A stretch of DNA of 64,000 bases from an uncultured Leifsonia sp. GTDB lineage: Bacteria; Actinomycetota; Actinomycetes; Actinomycetales; Microbacteriaceae. The translations under genes and the position numbers were made by a program. The stretch lies in assembly GCF_945957465.1 (NCBI RefSeq), contig NZ_CAMFLC010000003.1:1-64000 (forward strand). Direction: 5' to 3'. Below, one piece after another: positions 9,624 through 19,577 of this stretch. The notes beneath the pieces were generated by a model. That model was not told the DNA's origin, made no database searches, and saw only the letters and a list, made by a program, of their open reading frames with translations. Numbering within the stretch: the first letter of the stretch is position 1; every line of letters starts with the position of its first letter.

Positions 9624-10547
9624 TCAGGGGCGTGGTGAGCGCAGGCGTTGGCAGTGCGGGCAGAAGTGCGATGAGCGGTTCATGAAGCGCTCGCGGACGA
9701 TCGGCGTTCCGCAACGCGGGCACGGCTTGCCCTCCTGGCCGTAGGCGTTGAGGCTGTGCGCGAAGTACCCCGAGTTGCCGTTCACGTTCACGTACTGCGC
9801 GTCGAAGCTGGTGCCGCCCTCCGCCAGCGCCTTGTCGAGTACGTGCCGGACCTCCGCCAGCAGCGTGCGCACCTTCGCCCGGCTCAGTGACGACGCCGGC
9901 TGCTCGTAATGGATCCGCGCCGCCCACAGGGCTTCGTCGGCGTAGATGTTGCCGATTCCGCTGACGACCGTCTGGTCGAGCAGCACGCGTTTGATCCCGC
10001 TGTTCTTGCGGGTGAGGGAGACCGCGAACGCCGAGTCGTCGAAGGCGGGGTCGAGCGGGTCGCGGGCGATGTGCGCCACCTGCGTCGGCAGGAGCGGCTC
10101 ATCGGTTCCGAGACCTGCGGGAGCACCGTCCGCTGTCGGAACCAAGCTGTCGACGGCCATCGAGCCGAAGATCCGCTGGTCCACGAAGTGCACCCACAAC
10201 TCGCGGCGGTCGCCCGGCAGGGTCGCGGCCGTCTCGATGTGCAGCCGGATGCGCAGCAGCCCGGGCTCCTCCCACCCCGGCTCGCGGAGCAGGATCTGCC
10301 CGCTCATGCCCAGGTGCGCCACGATCGCGCGGCGTGGGGCGCCCTGCAACGGAATCCAGAGGAACTTGCCGCGCCGGGCGGGCGTCTGCATGACCCGTCC
10401 GGTCAGCAACGTCTCGAAGGCGCCGGCGAGAGGGTCGTGCCGCTTCAGTGAGCGCTGCTCGAAGACCTCCACGCCCAGGATCGTCGCGCCGCTGACCGCG
10501 GGAGCGAGCCCGGCGCGTACGACCTCAACCTCGGGGAGCTCGGGCAC
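9624..10547 (-). CDS. mutM: Formamidopyrimidine-DNA glycosylase MutM/Fpg
   Basis: Bifunctional base-excision repair glycosylase/AP lyase that removes oxidised purines. The 307-residue protein begins MPELPEVEVVRAGL, giving the catalytic Pro2 and Glu3, and has the RRGKFLWI Lys region near residue 59. The H2TH part contains NIYADEALWAARIHYEQPAS, and a C-terminal four-cysteine zinc finger (CPRCG ... CPHCQ) follows. Its start overlaps the rnc end by 23 bases, the usual actinobacterial rnc-mutM arrangement. Confidence 0.96.
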   Translation of the reverse strand: MPELPEVEVVRAGLAPAVSGATILGVEVFEQRSLKRHDPLAGAFETLLTGRVMQTPARRGKFLWIPLQGAPRRAIVAHLGMSGQILLREPGWEEPGLLRIRLHIETAATLPGDRRELWVHFVDQRIFGSMAVDSLVPTADGAPAGLGTDEPLLPTQVAHIARDPLDPAFDDSAFAVSLTRKNSGIKRVLLDQTVVSGIGNIYADEALWAARIHYEQPASSLSRAKVRTLLAEVRHVLDKALAEGGTSFDAQYVNVNGNSGYFAHSLNAYGQEGKPCPRCGTPIVRERFMNRSSHFCPHCQRLRSPRP

Positions 10548-11238
10548 GGCGGCGGGTCAGCTCGGTCCAGGCGTTGAGCGCGGCGGCCATCTCGGCCTGC
10601 TTCTTGCTCGTGCCCTCGCCGGTCGCGGTCACGAGGTCTCCCACCGAAACGGTGGCGTGGAATGTCTTCGAATGGTCCGGCCCGGTGTTCGTCACGGAGT
10701 AGACGGGGAGCCCGGCGCCGCGGTGTGCCGCGGCCTCCTGCAGGCTCGTCTTCGGGTCCATCGCGGCGCCGAAGCGGTCCGGATCGGCCAGCAGCGGATC
10801 GACCAGCCTCAGGACGAGAGCCGTCGCCTCGTCGCCGCCGGCGTCGAGGTATGCGGCGCCGATGAGCGCCTCGACGGTGTCGGCGAGGATGGACGCCTTG
10901 TCGCGCCCTCCGCTCTGGTTCTCGCCGCGCCCCAGGCGCAGGTACTCCCCCAGGCCGATGCTACGGGCGACCTCCGCCAGTGCGACGGAGCTCACCAGGC
11001 TGGCCCGGCGCTTCGCCAGTTCGCCCTCGTCGAGTTCGGGGTTCTCGCGGAACAGCTTGACGGTGACGGCTTGTCCCAGGATCGAATCGCCCAGGAACTC
11101 CAGGCGCTCGTTGTTCGGGATGCCGCCGTGCTCGTATGCGTAGGAACGGTGGGTCAGCGCAAGCTCGAGAAGCTCGGGGTCGATGTCGACCCCGAGCTTC
11201 TCGATGAGCGCAGTGCGATCAGAATTCTCGCCGGCCAT
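10525..11238 (-). CDS. rnc: Ribonuclease III
   Basis: Double-strand-specific endoribonuclease for rRNA and mRNA processing, 237 residues. The signature NERLEFLGDS spans about residues 43-52 with the acidic metal ligands, followed by the second acidic motif DTVEALIGAAYLDAG and a C-terminal double-stranded-RNA-binding domain ending KKQAEMAAALNAWTEL. ATG at 11238 was chosen because upstream extensions run over rpmF. It lies between rpmF and mutM in a coupled run. Confidence 0.96.
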   Translation of the reverse strand: MAGENSDRTALIEKLGVDIDPELLELALTHRSYAYEHGGIPNNERLEFLGDSILGQAVTVKLFRENPELDEGELAKRRASLVSSVALAEVARSIGLGEYLRLGRGENQSGGRDKASILADTVEALIGAAYLDAGGDEATALVLRLVDPLLADPDRFGAAMDPKTSLQEAAAHRGAGLPVYSVTNTGPDHSKTFHATVSVGDLVTATGEGTSKKQAEMAAALNAWTELTRRRARAPRG

Positions 11239-11267
11239 GCGGTGCTCGGCTGACCTACGAACGCTGA

Positions 11268-11471
11268 TCAGACGTCGGCGACCTTGCGGCCCTTGTACTC
11301 CATGAACAGCGCGGTGCCCGCGGAGTCCTCGACGACCTTGGCACGGTGCGGGAGGCTGTAGACGACCTTGCCGTTCTCGATCGACTTGACGAGCGTGGGG
11401 ACCTCGGCCTTCCACTGCGAACGACGGGCGTGGGTGTTGGCGCGAGACTGCTTCCGCTTCGGAACGGCCAT
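11268..11471 (-). CDS. rpmF: 50S ribosomal protein L32
   Basis: Ribosomal large-subunit protein L32, 67 residues, starting [20 protein letters not shown]. It contains no cysteines, so it is the zinc-free form rather than the four-Cys form. It follows yceD by 2 bases and precedes rnc, the standard YceD-RpmF-Rnc order. The longer reading upstream would overlap yceD and was rejected. Confidence 0.97.
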   Translation of the reverse strand: MAVPKRKQSRANTHARRSQWKAEVPTLVKSIENGKVVYSLPHRAKVVEDSAGTALFMEYKGRKVADV

Positions 11472-11473
11472 GA

Positions 11474-12046
11474 CTATCTCTCTTCTCCAGCCCCGGCGGC
11501 CGGGGCGTTGTTGCTGGTGGACTCGGTGTCGGAAGCCTGGAACGCCGCGAGCGCGGACCAGCGAGGATCGATGGTCTCGTTCGGCTTGCGGTCCGGTACA
11601 TCCGCCAGCCTCTCCCCGGTCTCTGGATCGAGACCCGGGCAGTCCGGCCGGCACACCGGCTGAAACGGCAGTGACAGCACTACCGCATCCCTGATCAGAG
11701 GTTCAAGATCCACGTGGTCGTCGTGAACCTCATGATCGAAAGCTTCCGTAGAAGGATACGCGAAAAGTTCCTGGAAATCGACTTCGACAGGCTGCTCGAT
11801 GTCGATCAGGCATCGCCCGCAGACGCCGGTGGCGGTCGTCTCGGCCTCCGCTGTGACCAGGATGCCCTCGTGCATCGACTCCAGACGGAGGTCGACGTCG
11901 ATGGTCGCGCCCTGGGGCACGGCCAGCAGCCCCTCGCCCAGCTTCTCGGCGACAGGGATGGCAAGACGCTGCTCGCGCATCTCGCCGGGACGCCGCATGA
12001 GGTCGTACACGTTGACGCGGTACGGACTGTTTCTGAAGGTGCTCAC
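11474..12046 (-). CDS. YceD/DUF177 family protein
   Basis: Conserved partner of rpmF, 190 residues, belonging to the DUF177 family whose plant and bacterial members are linked to 23S rRNA accumulation. It shows the N-terminal [15 protein letters not shown] segment and the family cysteines CGRC near residue 95 and CRPDCPGL near residue 145. A Ser/Thr/Ala-rich tail ends at GAGEER. It probably acts in ribosome assembly in the cytoplasm; the exact reaction is not known from sequence. Confidence 0.9.
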   Translation of the reverse strand: MSTFRNSPYRVNVYDLMRRPGEMREQRLAIPVAEKLGEGLLAVPQGATIDVDLRLESMHEGILVTAEAETTATGVCGRCLIDIEQPVEVDFQELFAYPSTEAFDHEVHDDHVDLEPLIRDAVVLSLPFQPVCRPDCPGLDPETGERLADVPDRKPNETIDPRWSALAAFQASDTESTSNNAPAAGAGEER

Positions 12047-12057
12047 GATCGGCTATT

Positions 12058-14319
12058 TTACGCGGCTCCCCCGACGCTCGCAGGCGACCGCCAGCCCGCT
12101 GGCAGCAACGACACAGGGATGAGGGCCGCCTTGAGACGCAACGCACGGCCCGCCTGGGCCTCGAGCGCATCGATGACCAGCCGGAGGTCGTCGGCGAGGC
12201 CGACGGCGACGGCGCGCGTCGGCGGCCCGAATGCGTCGCGCTCGCGCACAGCGAGCAGGCGAAGCACTGCCGCCTCCCCCGGCGAGCCGGCGACGACCGC
12301 CGCGATGCGGCGCGCGAAGACCCGCGGTGTCTCGGTATCCGGCGCCGACCAGCCGAGATCGCGCGCCGTGTCGCGCAGCTCGTCCCACACCACGGCCGCG
12401 CCGCCCCACGATTCGCCCAGCCGTCTGAGCCGTGCTCGCCTCCGCATCCGCCGCAGAACGGCGGGCGTCAGCAGTACGGCGAGGATCAGCAGCGCCACGC
12501 CGAGGCCGGAGAGCAGGGGCTGCAACGGCGACGGCGGGGTCGTCCCCGCCGCTCCCGCGACGTTGGCCGGGTCGGTCGGCACCAGCCGCCGGGGGGCCGA
12601 CGACGCGCCGGGAGCCGAGGTCGGCGCCGTCTGGCCGGGGAGCGCCTCCGGCCGCGTGTAGCTCGGGATGGTGCCCCGGCCGACCGTCGGCTCGAACGGC
12701 ACCCAGCCCACACCCGCGAAGTACAGCTCGGGCCAGGCGTGCAGATCGTCGCTGGTGACCGTGTAGGTGCCGGGGCTGTTGGCCGTGCCGCCGGACGACG
12801 TCCCGGGCAGATAGCCCTCGGCGACGCGCGCCGGGATGCCGAGGCTCCTCGCCATCAGGGCCATGGCGGACGCGAAGTGGACGCAGTACCCGCTCTTGAC
12901 CTCCAGGAACCGGGCGATCACCCGGGCCCCGTCGCCGTCGTAGCCCTGCTTGAGCGGAGTCTGCGTCGAGTAGACGAAGCCGTTGTCGCGGAAGTAGTCC
13001 TGCAGCGCGACGGCCTTGTCGTACTCCGAGACGGAGCCAGCCGTGGCCGTCAACGCCGTCTGCGCGATGATCGCCGGCGTGTTCGGCGGGAGGAACAGGT
13101 CGCGCTCGACATCCGTCGGCACGAAACCGCCCGCAGCCTTGAGCTGATCCGCAGTCGGCGCGAGCAGCAGACTGGTCGCCGTGTACTTCTGCCCCTGGGT
13201 CGTGACATTGATGCCGCCGAGCGTCAGGTCGTCGGGGTCCCACGACCAGGTGCCGTTCAGCCCCTTCACCGATTGCACCGGGGCCGGCACGGGAAGCCAG
13301 CGGCTGGTCATGTCGTCGATCTCGACCGACGTGGAGATCTTGGTGGTCTTGACGCTGTCCGAGAGCCCGGCGACCGGTCCGATCGCCACCCCGTTCGACA
13401 AGCGCTTGGTGTCGCGCTCGCGATGTTTCCACACGGAACCGGTGAACTGGTCGAGCGACGCCAGCTTGAGGTATTGACCGGTCGCAGCGTTGGTCGTGTA
13501 GGTGAGTGCGCGGACTGCCGCGGGCCGCCGCAGATCCTTGCCGAGATCGATCAGCGGCGTCACCGAGCCGCCGATCGAGATGCCGCCCGCGGTGAACGAC
13601 GTCGCGCCCCCTTTGTCGAACCCGGGCGCCGTCCCCGCCAGCAGCATGGCCACGACGACGGCCGCTGCGCCGACGGACAGCGAGACGCCCGGCCGCCCCG
13701 CACCGGGGCGTCGCGTGCGGACGTCCGAGCGCAGCAGCCACAGGAAGGCCGCGGCGGACGCGGCGAGGGCGCCGGGGTCGAGCCCGTCGCCGAGCAGCGC
13801 TCCCGGCACGACGAGGACGATGCCGACTCCGACGGCCGTGTACGCCGGTGCGCGGAACGCGACGGCGAGCGTGTCGAGCACGATCGCGATCACGCACGCC
13901 CCGCCGACCACCAGGAACAGGAATTCCGGCAGGCTCTGCGCCGGCGTGCCCTGCTGATAGATCGACAGCATCGCCTGCTGGACGTAGTCGCCCCAGCGCT
14001 GCACCGTTCCCGCGGTGGGGATCAGGCCGAGCAGACCCGTGCCGTTGCCGAACCCGACCGTCATGATCATCGCGGCGAGGACCAGCAGGAGCAGCGGCAC
14101 GAGCCTCCGGCGTGCGCCGATCGCCCGCAGACCCGCGCCGGCGACCAGCAGGAACGAACTGGTCAGCATGAGCGCGAACCACCAGGTCGGGCCCTGGATG
14201 AGGCCGACGAGCGCGATGCTCAGCGCGAGCATCTGCACGACGAGCGCGCCGGTGATGCGCCAGTAGGCCTGCCGGCGTCGAACGCCGACGGCTCCGAGCG
14301 ACACGGCTTCGCTAACCAT
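12058..14319 (-). CDS. Transglutaminase-domain membrane protein with DUF4129-like tail (intact catalytic site)
   Basis: Multi-spanning membrane protein of 753 residues with an extracytoplasmic transglutaminase/protease-like domain. About six hydrophobic segments occupy the first 240 residues. The core contains SGYCVHFASAMALMARSLG with the catalytic Cys, then SDDLHAWPELYF with the catalytic His and GWVPFEPT with Glu at the usual acidic position. One more membrane helix near residue 600 precedes a cytoplasmic DUF4129-like tail. ATG at 14319 overlaps the DUF58 stop by 8 bases. It forms a MoxR-DUF58-transglutaminase trio, a common bacterial set probably acting on cell-envelope proteins; the substrate is unknown. 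Confidence 0.88.
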   Translation of the reverse strand: MVSEAVSLGAVGVRRRQAYWRITGALVVQMLALSIALVGLIQGPTWWFALMLTSSFLLVAGAGLRAIGARRRLVPLLLLVLAAMIMTVGFGNGTGLLGLIPTAGTVQRWGDYVQQAMLSIYQQGTPAQSLPEFLFLVVGGACVIAIVLDTLAVAFRAPAYTAVGVGIVLVVPGALLGDGLDPGALAASAAAFLWLLRSDVRTRRPGAGRPGVSLSVGAAAVVVAMLLAGTAPGFDKGGATSFTAGGISIGGSVTPLIDLGKDLRRPAAVRALTYTTNAATGQYLKLASLDQFTGSVWKHRERDTKRLSNGVAIGPVAGLSDSVKTTKISTSVEIDDMTSRWLPVPAPVQSVKGLNGTWSWDPDDLTLGGINVTTQGQKYTATSLLLAPTADQLKAAGGFVPTDVERDLFLPPNTPAIIAQTALTATAGSVSEYDKAVALQDYFRDNGFVYSTQTPLKQGYDGDGARVIARFLEVKSGYCVHFASAMALMARSLGIPARVAEGYLPGTSSGGTANSPGTYTVTSDDLHAWPELYFAGVGWVPFEPTVGRGTIPSYTRPEALPGQTAPTSAPGASSAPRRLVPTDPANVAGAAGTTPPSPLQPLLSGLGVALLILAVLLTPAVLRRMRRRARLRRLGESWGGAAVVWDELRDTARDLGWSAPDTETPRVFARRIAAVVAGSPGEAAVLRLLAVRERDAFGPPTRAVAVGLADDLRLVIDALEAQAGRALRLKAALIPVSLLPAGWRSPASVGGAA

Positions 14320-15652
14320 GGCCGACCACCGCACGCTGCCGGTCGAGGGCACGCTGCCAGATCTCGGCCGGGTCATCGCCGGCCCCGAACCCGACGCACA
14401 GCCACCCGGCGTCGGCCAGGACCTCCTCCGCCTCGGGCGAGGCGCCATCGGCGAGGAACGCGACGGCAGGGTCGCCCATGCCGCGCAGGGACGCCAGCGA
14501 TCCCAGCTCGGGCGTGCCGTCGAGCAGCACGGCGAAGATCGGGACGGCGCGGCCGGCACGCCGCAGGCCGGAGGCGAGTTCAGCGACCGCGTCGTCGCGC
14601 AGGTCGGGTGCGGCCTCCACGGCCGCGAGGTCGGCGAGCAGCAGCCGGTCGGCCGTCCCGCGGTCGTAGGTCGGGGTGACCGACCCGAGCGTTCCAGTGC
14701 GCCCCGCACCGCTGCGGCCGTTGAGCTGGCGCGGGGCGGTCTCGACCACGCTGAGCACGAAGCCTTCGTCGAGCAGGTGCACACCGACCGACGCGACCAG
14801 CTCGACGAGGGTCTCGAACAGGTCGTCCGCCTGCTCGTCAGGCCGGTGGGTCGGCGCCGCACGCGCCGTGAGCCGTGTGTCCATCAGCAGCCAGGCCTCC
14901 GGGTTGCTGCGTTGCTCCTCCTGCCGCACCATGAGCTTGTCGTGCCGGGCGGTGGCCCGCCAGTGCACACGGCGCAGCGGGTCGCCCGGCCGGTACTCCC
15001 GGGCGATGAGTTCGTCAGCGCTCGGAATGCTGTGGCGCTGGAGTTCGTGCTCGGCTCCTTCGCTGTGGGCGACATCCAACTCGCCGCTCGTCAGCGGGAC
15101 CACACGCGGCGTCACGAGGAACGGGCGGGGCTGCCCCACCGCGTACTCCGCGTAGGCCACGCCGAACGGGTCGGTCCGGCTGACGATCAGCGGCCCGACC
15201 GGGTGGGAGCCGCGTCGCACGGCCACGACATCCTGCCGCAGCACCACCGTGTCGCGTCCGTGGGCGACGTTCACCTGGTGGGCGCCCAGCCGCGGGAACG
15301 GCGCGGATGGCTGCACGTTCACGCCGGCGGGGGCGAACTCGCGCCACCGCGCGGGCGGGCTCGGCCGCGACGCCTGGTTGCGCGCCGTCGTCACGATGGT
15401 GGCCTGCTCGCCGACGGCGACCACGTCGGGATGGAAGCTCCGGCCGACCGTCAGGCGAGGCCGGTCGATGGTCACCGAGATCATCGCCGCCAGCGGCAGC
15501 ACGGTGAGGAACACGCCGACGAAGAGGACGTCCGTGCGCCCGAACCACGCGGACGCTGCGAGGGCGACGACACCGACCGCGCCGAGCGCCCAGCCGCGCG
15601 CAGTGGGGCGCGGCTTCCGCACGGGCGACGACGCCCCGGCGCGCCCGCGCAC
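14312..15652 (-). CDS. DUF58 domain-containing protein (trio 1)
   Basis: Membrane-associated DUF58 protein, 446 residues, partner of MoxR ATPases. Two hydrophobic segments (about residues 20-60) are followed by a beta-rich region and the DUF58 core REYRPGDPLRRVHWRATARH with the downstream LMVRQEEQR. The start is GTG, 2 bases after the MoxR stop. In characterised MoxR systems the DUF58/VWA-like partner is thought to be the client or adaptor of the chaperone. No more specific function can be inferred. Confidence 0.85.
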   Translation of the reverse strand: MRGRAGASSPVRKPRPTARGWALGAVGVVALAASAWFGRTDVLFVGVFLTVLPLAAMISVTIDRPRLTVGRSFHPDVVAVGEQATIVTTARNQASRPSPPARWREFAPAGVNVQPSAPFPRLGAHQVNVAHGRDTVVLRQDVVAVRRGSHPVGPLIVSRTDPFGVAYAEYAVGQPRPFLVTPRVVPLTSGELDVAHSEGAEHELQRHSIPSADELIAREYRPGDPLRRVHWRATARHDKLMVRQEEQRSNPEAWLLMDTRLTARAAPTHRPDEQADDLFETLVELVASVGVHLLDEGFVLSVVETAPRQLNGRSGAGRTGTLGSVTPTYDRGTADRLLLADLAAVEAAPDLRDDAVAELASGLRRAGRAVPIFAVLLDGTPELGSLASLRGMGDPAVAFLADGASPEAEEVLADAGWLCVGFGAGDDPAEIWQRALDRQRAVVGHG

Positions 15653-15654
15653 GG

Positions 15655-16749
15655 CTACTCCCTGCCTGTGCGGGCCGGCGAGCCGCCTGCCCCGCCCGTT
15701 GCTGCCCCGATGGCGCCCGAGCCCACGGGCACCGGTGTCGCCGCGACGATGCGGCGCACGATGTCCGCGATCACCGGCGCGCTCTCGTGGTGGTGGCCCA
15801 GCGCCCTGCTGGTCGGCAGCAGGCGGTGACCGAGGACCGGAACCGCGAGCACGTCGATGTCGTCCGGCAGCACGAAGTCGCGTCCGTCGAGCGCAGCCAT
15901 CGCCTTGGCCGCCCGCACGAGCTGCAAAGTCGCACGCGGGCTCGCACCGAGCCGGAGGTCCCTGTCCTCCCTCGTCGCCCGCACCAGATCGACGGCGTAC
16001 TGCTTGACCGGGGCGGAGGCGTAGACGGCGCGCGCCGTCGTCATCATCGACCGCAGCTGATCGGCGGTCACCACCGGGCCGATGCGCGACAGCGGGCTGG
16101 AGGTGTCCCGGGTCGTCAGCATGGCCAGTTCGGACGTCTCATCGGGATAGCCCATCGCGATACGGGCCATGAACCGGTCGCGCTGCGCCTCCGGAAGGGC
16201 GTACGTGCCCTCCATCTCGACCGGGTTCTGGGTCGCCACCACGATGAACGGCGCCGCGAGCGGATACGTGGAGCCGTCGACCGTCACCTGCCGCTCCTCC
16301 ATGCACTCCAGCAGAGCGGACTGGGTCTTGGGGCTGGCGCGGTTGATCTCGTCGCCGATCACGATGTTCGCGAACACGGCTCCCGGCTTGAACTCGAAGC
16401 GTCGCTCCGCCTGGTTGTAGACCGAGACGCCCGTGACGTCGCTCGGCAGCAGGTCGGGGGTGAACTGGATGCGGCTCACCGAGCAGTCGACCGACTTGGC
16501 GAGCGACTTGGCCAGCATCGTCTTGCCGACCCCTGGCACGTCTTCGATCAGCAGGTGGCCCTCGGCGAGCAGCACGACGAGCGCCGTCTGCACCGCTTCG
16601 TGCTTGCCGTCGATGACGGATTCGACGTTGGCGGTGATCTGCTCCGCGGCGCGTCTCAGCTCGTCGAGGTCCATTCCGGGCGCGGGCAGGCCGTCCACCT
16701 CCGGGCCCACCGAGGATTCGGTGGGCTGACGCGTCGCGTAACTGTTCAT
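15655..16749 (-). CDS. MoxR-family AAA+ ATPase (trio 1)
   Basis: AAA+ chaperone-like ATPase of the MoxR family, 364 residues. Walker A is in EDVPGVGKTMLAKSLAK, Walker B and the sensor region in NIVIGDEINRASPKTQSALLE, and ATQNPVEMEGTYALPEAQRDRF completes the family pattern. A 40-residue N-terminal extension and a Pro/Gly/Ala-rich C-terminal tail make it somewhat longer than the usual 320-330 residues. It is the first gene of the MoxR-DUF58-transglutaminase trio. Confidence 0.9.
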   Translation of the reverse strand: MNSYATRQPTESSVGPEVDGLPAPGMDLDELRRAAEQITANVESVIDGKHEAVQTALVVLLAEGHLLIEDVPGVGKTMLAKSLAKSVDCSVSRIQFTPDLLPSDVTGVSVYNQAERRFEFKPGAVFANIVIGDEINRASPKTQSALLECMEERQVTVDGSTYPLAAPFIVVATQNPVEMEGTYALPEAQRDRFMARIAMGYPDETSELAMLTTRDTSSPLSRIGPVVTADQLRSMMTTARAVYASAPVKQYAVDLVRATREDRDLRLGASPRATLQLVRAAKAMAALDGRDFVLPDDIDVLAVPVLGHRLLPTSRALGHHHESAPVIADIVRRIVAATPVPVGSGAIGAATGGAGGSPARTGRE

Positions 16750-16762
16750 CTCTCCACCCGGG

Positions 16763-17245
16763 TCATGTGGTCGACAGCAGTTCGGATACCGCGGAGGGAA
16801 CGTAGGGGCTCACGTCCCCGCCGAGGGAGGCCACCTGCCGCACGAGGGAACTCGAGACGTGCGCGTTGGCCGGGTCGGGCAGGAGGAAGACGGTCTCCAC
16901 GTCGGCCAGGTGCCGGTTGACGATCGCCATCGGCGTCTCGTAGGCGACGTCGACCTGGGAGCGGATGCCCTTGACCAGCACGTCGGCGCCGACGTCGGTG
17001 CAGTAGTCGACGAGGAGGCCGACCGACCAGGACGCGACGATGATGCGGCCGCCGATCCCCGCGTCCTCGATGGACCGTTCGATGAGGGCGACTCGTTGGG
17101 CGATCGGCAGCAACGCCGACTTGTCCGGATTGTGGACGACCAGCACGTGCACCTCGTCCCAGAGTCGCGCGGCCCGCTCGATGACGTCGAGGTGCCCGAG
17201 AGTGACCGGGTCGAACGATCCAGGGACTACGGCGATCCTGTTCAT
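16763..17245 (-). CDS. coaD: Phosphopantetheine adenylyltransferase
   Basis: Catalyses the adenylyl transfer to 4'-phosphopantetheine, the penultimate step of coenzyme A synthesis. The 160-residue length is typical. It starts [20 protein letters not shown] with the TxGH nucleotidyltransferase motif at residues 15-18, and has [13 protein letters not shown] and the C-terminal VSSSLVR signature. It lies downstream of recG in the same direction, with a candidate -10 box just upstream. Confidence 0.96.
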   Translation of the reverse strand: MNRIAVVPGSFDPVTLGHLDVIERAARLWDEVHVLVVHNPDKSALLPIAQRVALIERSIEDAGIGGRIIVASWSVGLLVDYCTDVGADVLVKGIRSQVDVAYETPMAIVNRHLADVETVFLLPDPANAHVSSSLVRQVASLGGDVSPYVPSAVSELLSTT

Positions 17246-17253
17246 AGGCGTCC

Positions 17254-17259
17254 AGACTA
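17254..17259 (-). promoter_or_regulatory. Candidate -10 box of coaD
   Basis: On the minus strand TAGTCT lies 8 bases before the coaD ATG. The TANNNT pattern and the spacing fit a leaderless or very short-leader transcript. Confidence 0.45.
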
Positions 17260-17346
17260 TCCCGCGATACCCGGCATTTCGTTGTGAATCCGTTATCTTG
17301 CCGACGCAGCGTGTTGCGTGGGCCCGCGAAGCGACGGCAGGATGCC

Positions 17347-17363
17347 CGGCCGCCGTGCGGCCG
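17347..17363 (-). terminator. GC hairpin directly after recG
   Basis: CGGCCGC and GCGGCCG form a 7-base-pair stem with a 3-base loop abutting the recG stop codon. There is no T-tract, so it is a weak terminator candidate at best. Confidence 0.35.
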
Positions 17364-19577
17364 TCAGGACTTGCCGAGGAACGCCCGTTCCGACTCGTCC
17401 AGCCGGCGCGCCAGCGCGGCCGCGAGAGCGGGGTGCGCGGCGAGGCCGCCGTCGTCCAGCGTCTCGGCCGCCGCGACCCGGGCTTCTGCGATCAGCTCGC
17501 CGTCCGAGACGACCCGCAGGAGTTTCAGCGAGGAACGGCCTCCCGACTGCCTGCTGCCGAGCACGTCACCCTCGCGCCGCAGTTCGAGATCCACATTGGC
17601 GAGTTCGAAGCCGTCGAGGGTCGCGGCGACAGCATCGACGCGCTGCCGCGCGAGCGATCCGTCCTCCGCGTGCGTCACCAGCAGGCAGAGCCCCGGCACC
17701 CCGCCGCGGCCCACCCGGCCGCGCAGCTGGTGCAGCTGGGAGACGCCGAACCGGTCGGCGTCCAGCACGATCATGGCCGAGGCGTTCGGAACGTTGACGC
17801 CGACCTCGATGACCGTCGTGGCGATCAGGAGGTCGATGTCGCCCGCGGCGAAGGCGCGCATCGCCGCGTCCTTCTCGTCGGACGCCAACCGGCCGTGCAG
17901 CACCCCCACGCGCGTCTGCGCGAACAGCGGGTCGGCGCGCACCTGCGCGGCGACCGACTCGACGTTCGCCGCCGGCCGGGGCGGGCCGGCACTGTCGGCT
18001 GCACTGTCGGCCGGCGCTTCCTCGCCGTCGTCCTCCGCCTCCTTGGCGCTGATCGCGGGACAGACCACGAACACCTGGCGCCCGCGCGCGATCTCCTCCG
18101 AAGCCCGCTCCCAGATGCGGCGCTCCCAGCCGGGCCGGTCGGCGAGCGGCACCACGAAGCTCTCGATTCCCTGGCGCCCGGCGGGGAGCTGGGCGATCGT
18201 GGACACCTCCAGGTCGCCGAACACCGTCATCGCGACGGTACGAGGGATCGGCGTCGCGGTGAGCACCAGCACGTGCGGCGGGGTTCCGCCCTTCGCCCGC
18301 AGCGCCTCGCGCTGCTCGACGCCGAACCGGTGCTGCTCGTCGACGACGACGAGGCCGAGATCGTAGAAGCCGACCGCGTCGCCGAGGAGGGCGTGCGTGC
18401 CGACCACGATCCGGGACTGCCCGCTCACGGTGCGCAGCAGCGCGCGCTTGCGCTCCGCGGTCGAGAGCTGGCCGGTGACGAGCGTCGGCATCAGCTCGGC
18501 CGAAAGGTCGGGCCCGAGCATCTCGGCGATCGAGCGGAGGTGCTGCGCGGCCAGCACCTCCGTCGGCGCCAGGAGCGCCGACTGGCCTCCGCTGTCGGCC
18601 ACGGCGAGCATGGCTCGCAGCGCGACCAGCGTCTTTCCGGAGCCCACCTCGCCCTGCACGAGCCGGTGCATCGGCTGTGACGCCGCCAGGTCGTGGGCGA
18701 TCTCGCGTCCGACGTCGGCCTGATCGCCGGTCAGGGTGAAGGGCAGCACGGCGTCGAACCGTTCCAGGAGGCCGCCGGGCACCGCCTGGCGCGGTGTCGC
18801 TGCGACGCTGCGGGCCTCGGCGCGCTGCTGCAGCAGCGCCGCCTGCAGCACGAACGCTTCCTGGAACCGCAGGGCGTCGCGGGCGCGCTGCCACTGGGCG
18901 TTCTTCTGCGGGCGGTGGATGCCCTCGAGGGCGTCGCGGAACGCCAGCAGGCCGCGCTCGGCGACCACGGCTGCCGGCACGGGATCGGGGCACGGCCCCA
19001 GCGCGTCGAGCGCCAGGGCGACCGCCTTCTGCACCTGCCAGCTCGCCACCGTGCCGGTCGCCGGGTAGATCGGGATGGGCGTCTGCGCCCATTCCTTCGC
19101 GGCGGCGCTCCCCGGGGCCACGACGTTCTCCGCGTCGTCCTCGAACAGCTCGTAATCGGGATGCGCAAGCTGGAGCGCACCGCGATAAGCCGACACCTTG
19201 CCCGCGAAGATCCCGCGCACGCCGGGCCGGAGCTCCCGCGCCCGCCACGCCTGGTTGAAGAACGTGAGCGTCAGGATGCCCTCGCCGTCGGAGATCGTGA
19301 CCTCCAGGATCGAACCGCGCCGCGCGCGCATGGGCCGCTCCTGCACCCGCAGGACCTCGGCGATGATCGTCACGTTCTCGTCGAGCGGGAGCTTGGCCAG
19401 CGCGGTCAGCTCCCCACGGGTGGCGTAGCGACGCGGGTAGTGCGACAGCAGATCCGCGACCGTGCGCATCCCGAACGCCTTCTCGAAGGCCGATGCGGTC
19501 CGTCCGCCGAGCACGCCGGTGAGCCGGGACTCGAGCGAGACGGTGCCGTCGGCGGCCGGGGCGGTGCTGGAGGTCAT
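17364..19577 (-). CDS. recG: ATP-dependent DNA helicase RecG
   Basis: Branch-migration helicase that reverses stalled forks and processes Holliday junctions. The 737-residue length fits the family. An N-terminal wedge/OB domain ([15 protein letters not shown] onward) precedes the helicase core with Walker A GEVGSGKT, the DEQHRFG box, LTATPIPRT and the motif VI region [11 protein letters not shown]. An acidic insert (about residues 505-530) sits between helicase motifs. Its start overlaps the TPR gene stop as ATGA. Confidence 0.96.
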   Translation of the reverse strand: MTSSTAPAADGTVSLESRLTGVLGGRTASAFEKAFGMRTVADLLSHYPRRYATRGELTALAKLPLDENVTIIAEVLRVQERPMRARRGSILEVTISDGEGILTLTFFNQAWRARELRPGVRGIFAGKVSAYRGALQLAHPDYELFEDDAENVVAPGSAAAKEWAQTPIPIYPATGTVASWQVQKAVALALDALGPCPDPVPAAVVAERGLLAFRDALEGIHRPQKNAQWQRARDALRFQEAFVLQAALLQQRAEARSVAATPRQAVPGGLLERFDAVLPFTLTGDQADVGREIAHDLAASQPMHRLVQGEVGSGKTLVALRAMLAVADSGGQSALLAPTEVLAAQHLRSIAEMLGPDLSAELMPTLVTGQLSTAERKRALLRTVSGQSRIVVGTHALLGDAVGFYDLGLVVVDEQHRFGVEQREALRAKGGTPPHVLVLTATPIPRTVAMTVFGDLEVSTIAQLPAGRQGIESFVVPLADRPGWERRIWERASEEIARGRQVFVVCPAISAKEAEDDGEEAPADSAADSAGPPRPAANVESVAAQVRADPLFAQTRVGVLHGRLASDEKDAAMRAFAAGDIDLLIATTVIEVGVNVPNASAMIVLDADRFGVSQLHQLRGRVGRGGVPGLCLLVTHAEDGSLARQRVDAVAATLDGFELANVDLELRREGDVLGSRQSGGRSSLKLLRVVSDGELIAEARVAAAETLDDGGLAAHPALAAALARRLDESERAFLGKS

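Noticed and set aside
11268-11471. L32 without zinc cysteines considered as a decayed copy
   Set aside because: Full length, conserved start and operon position; zinc-free L32 is a normal variant.
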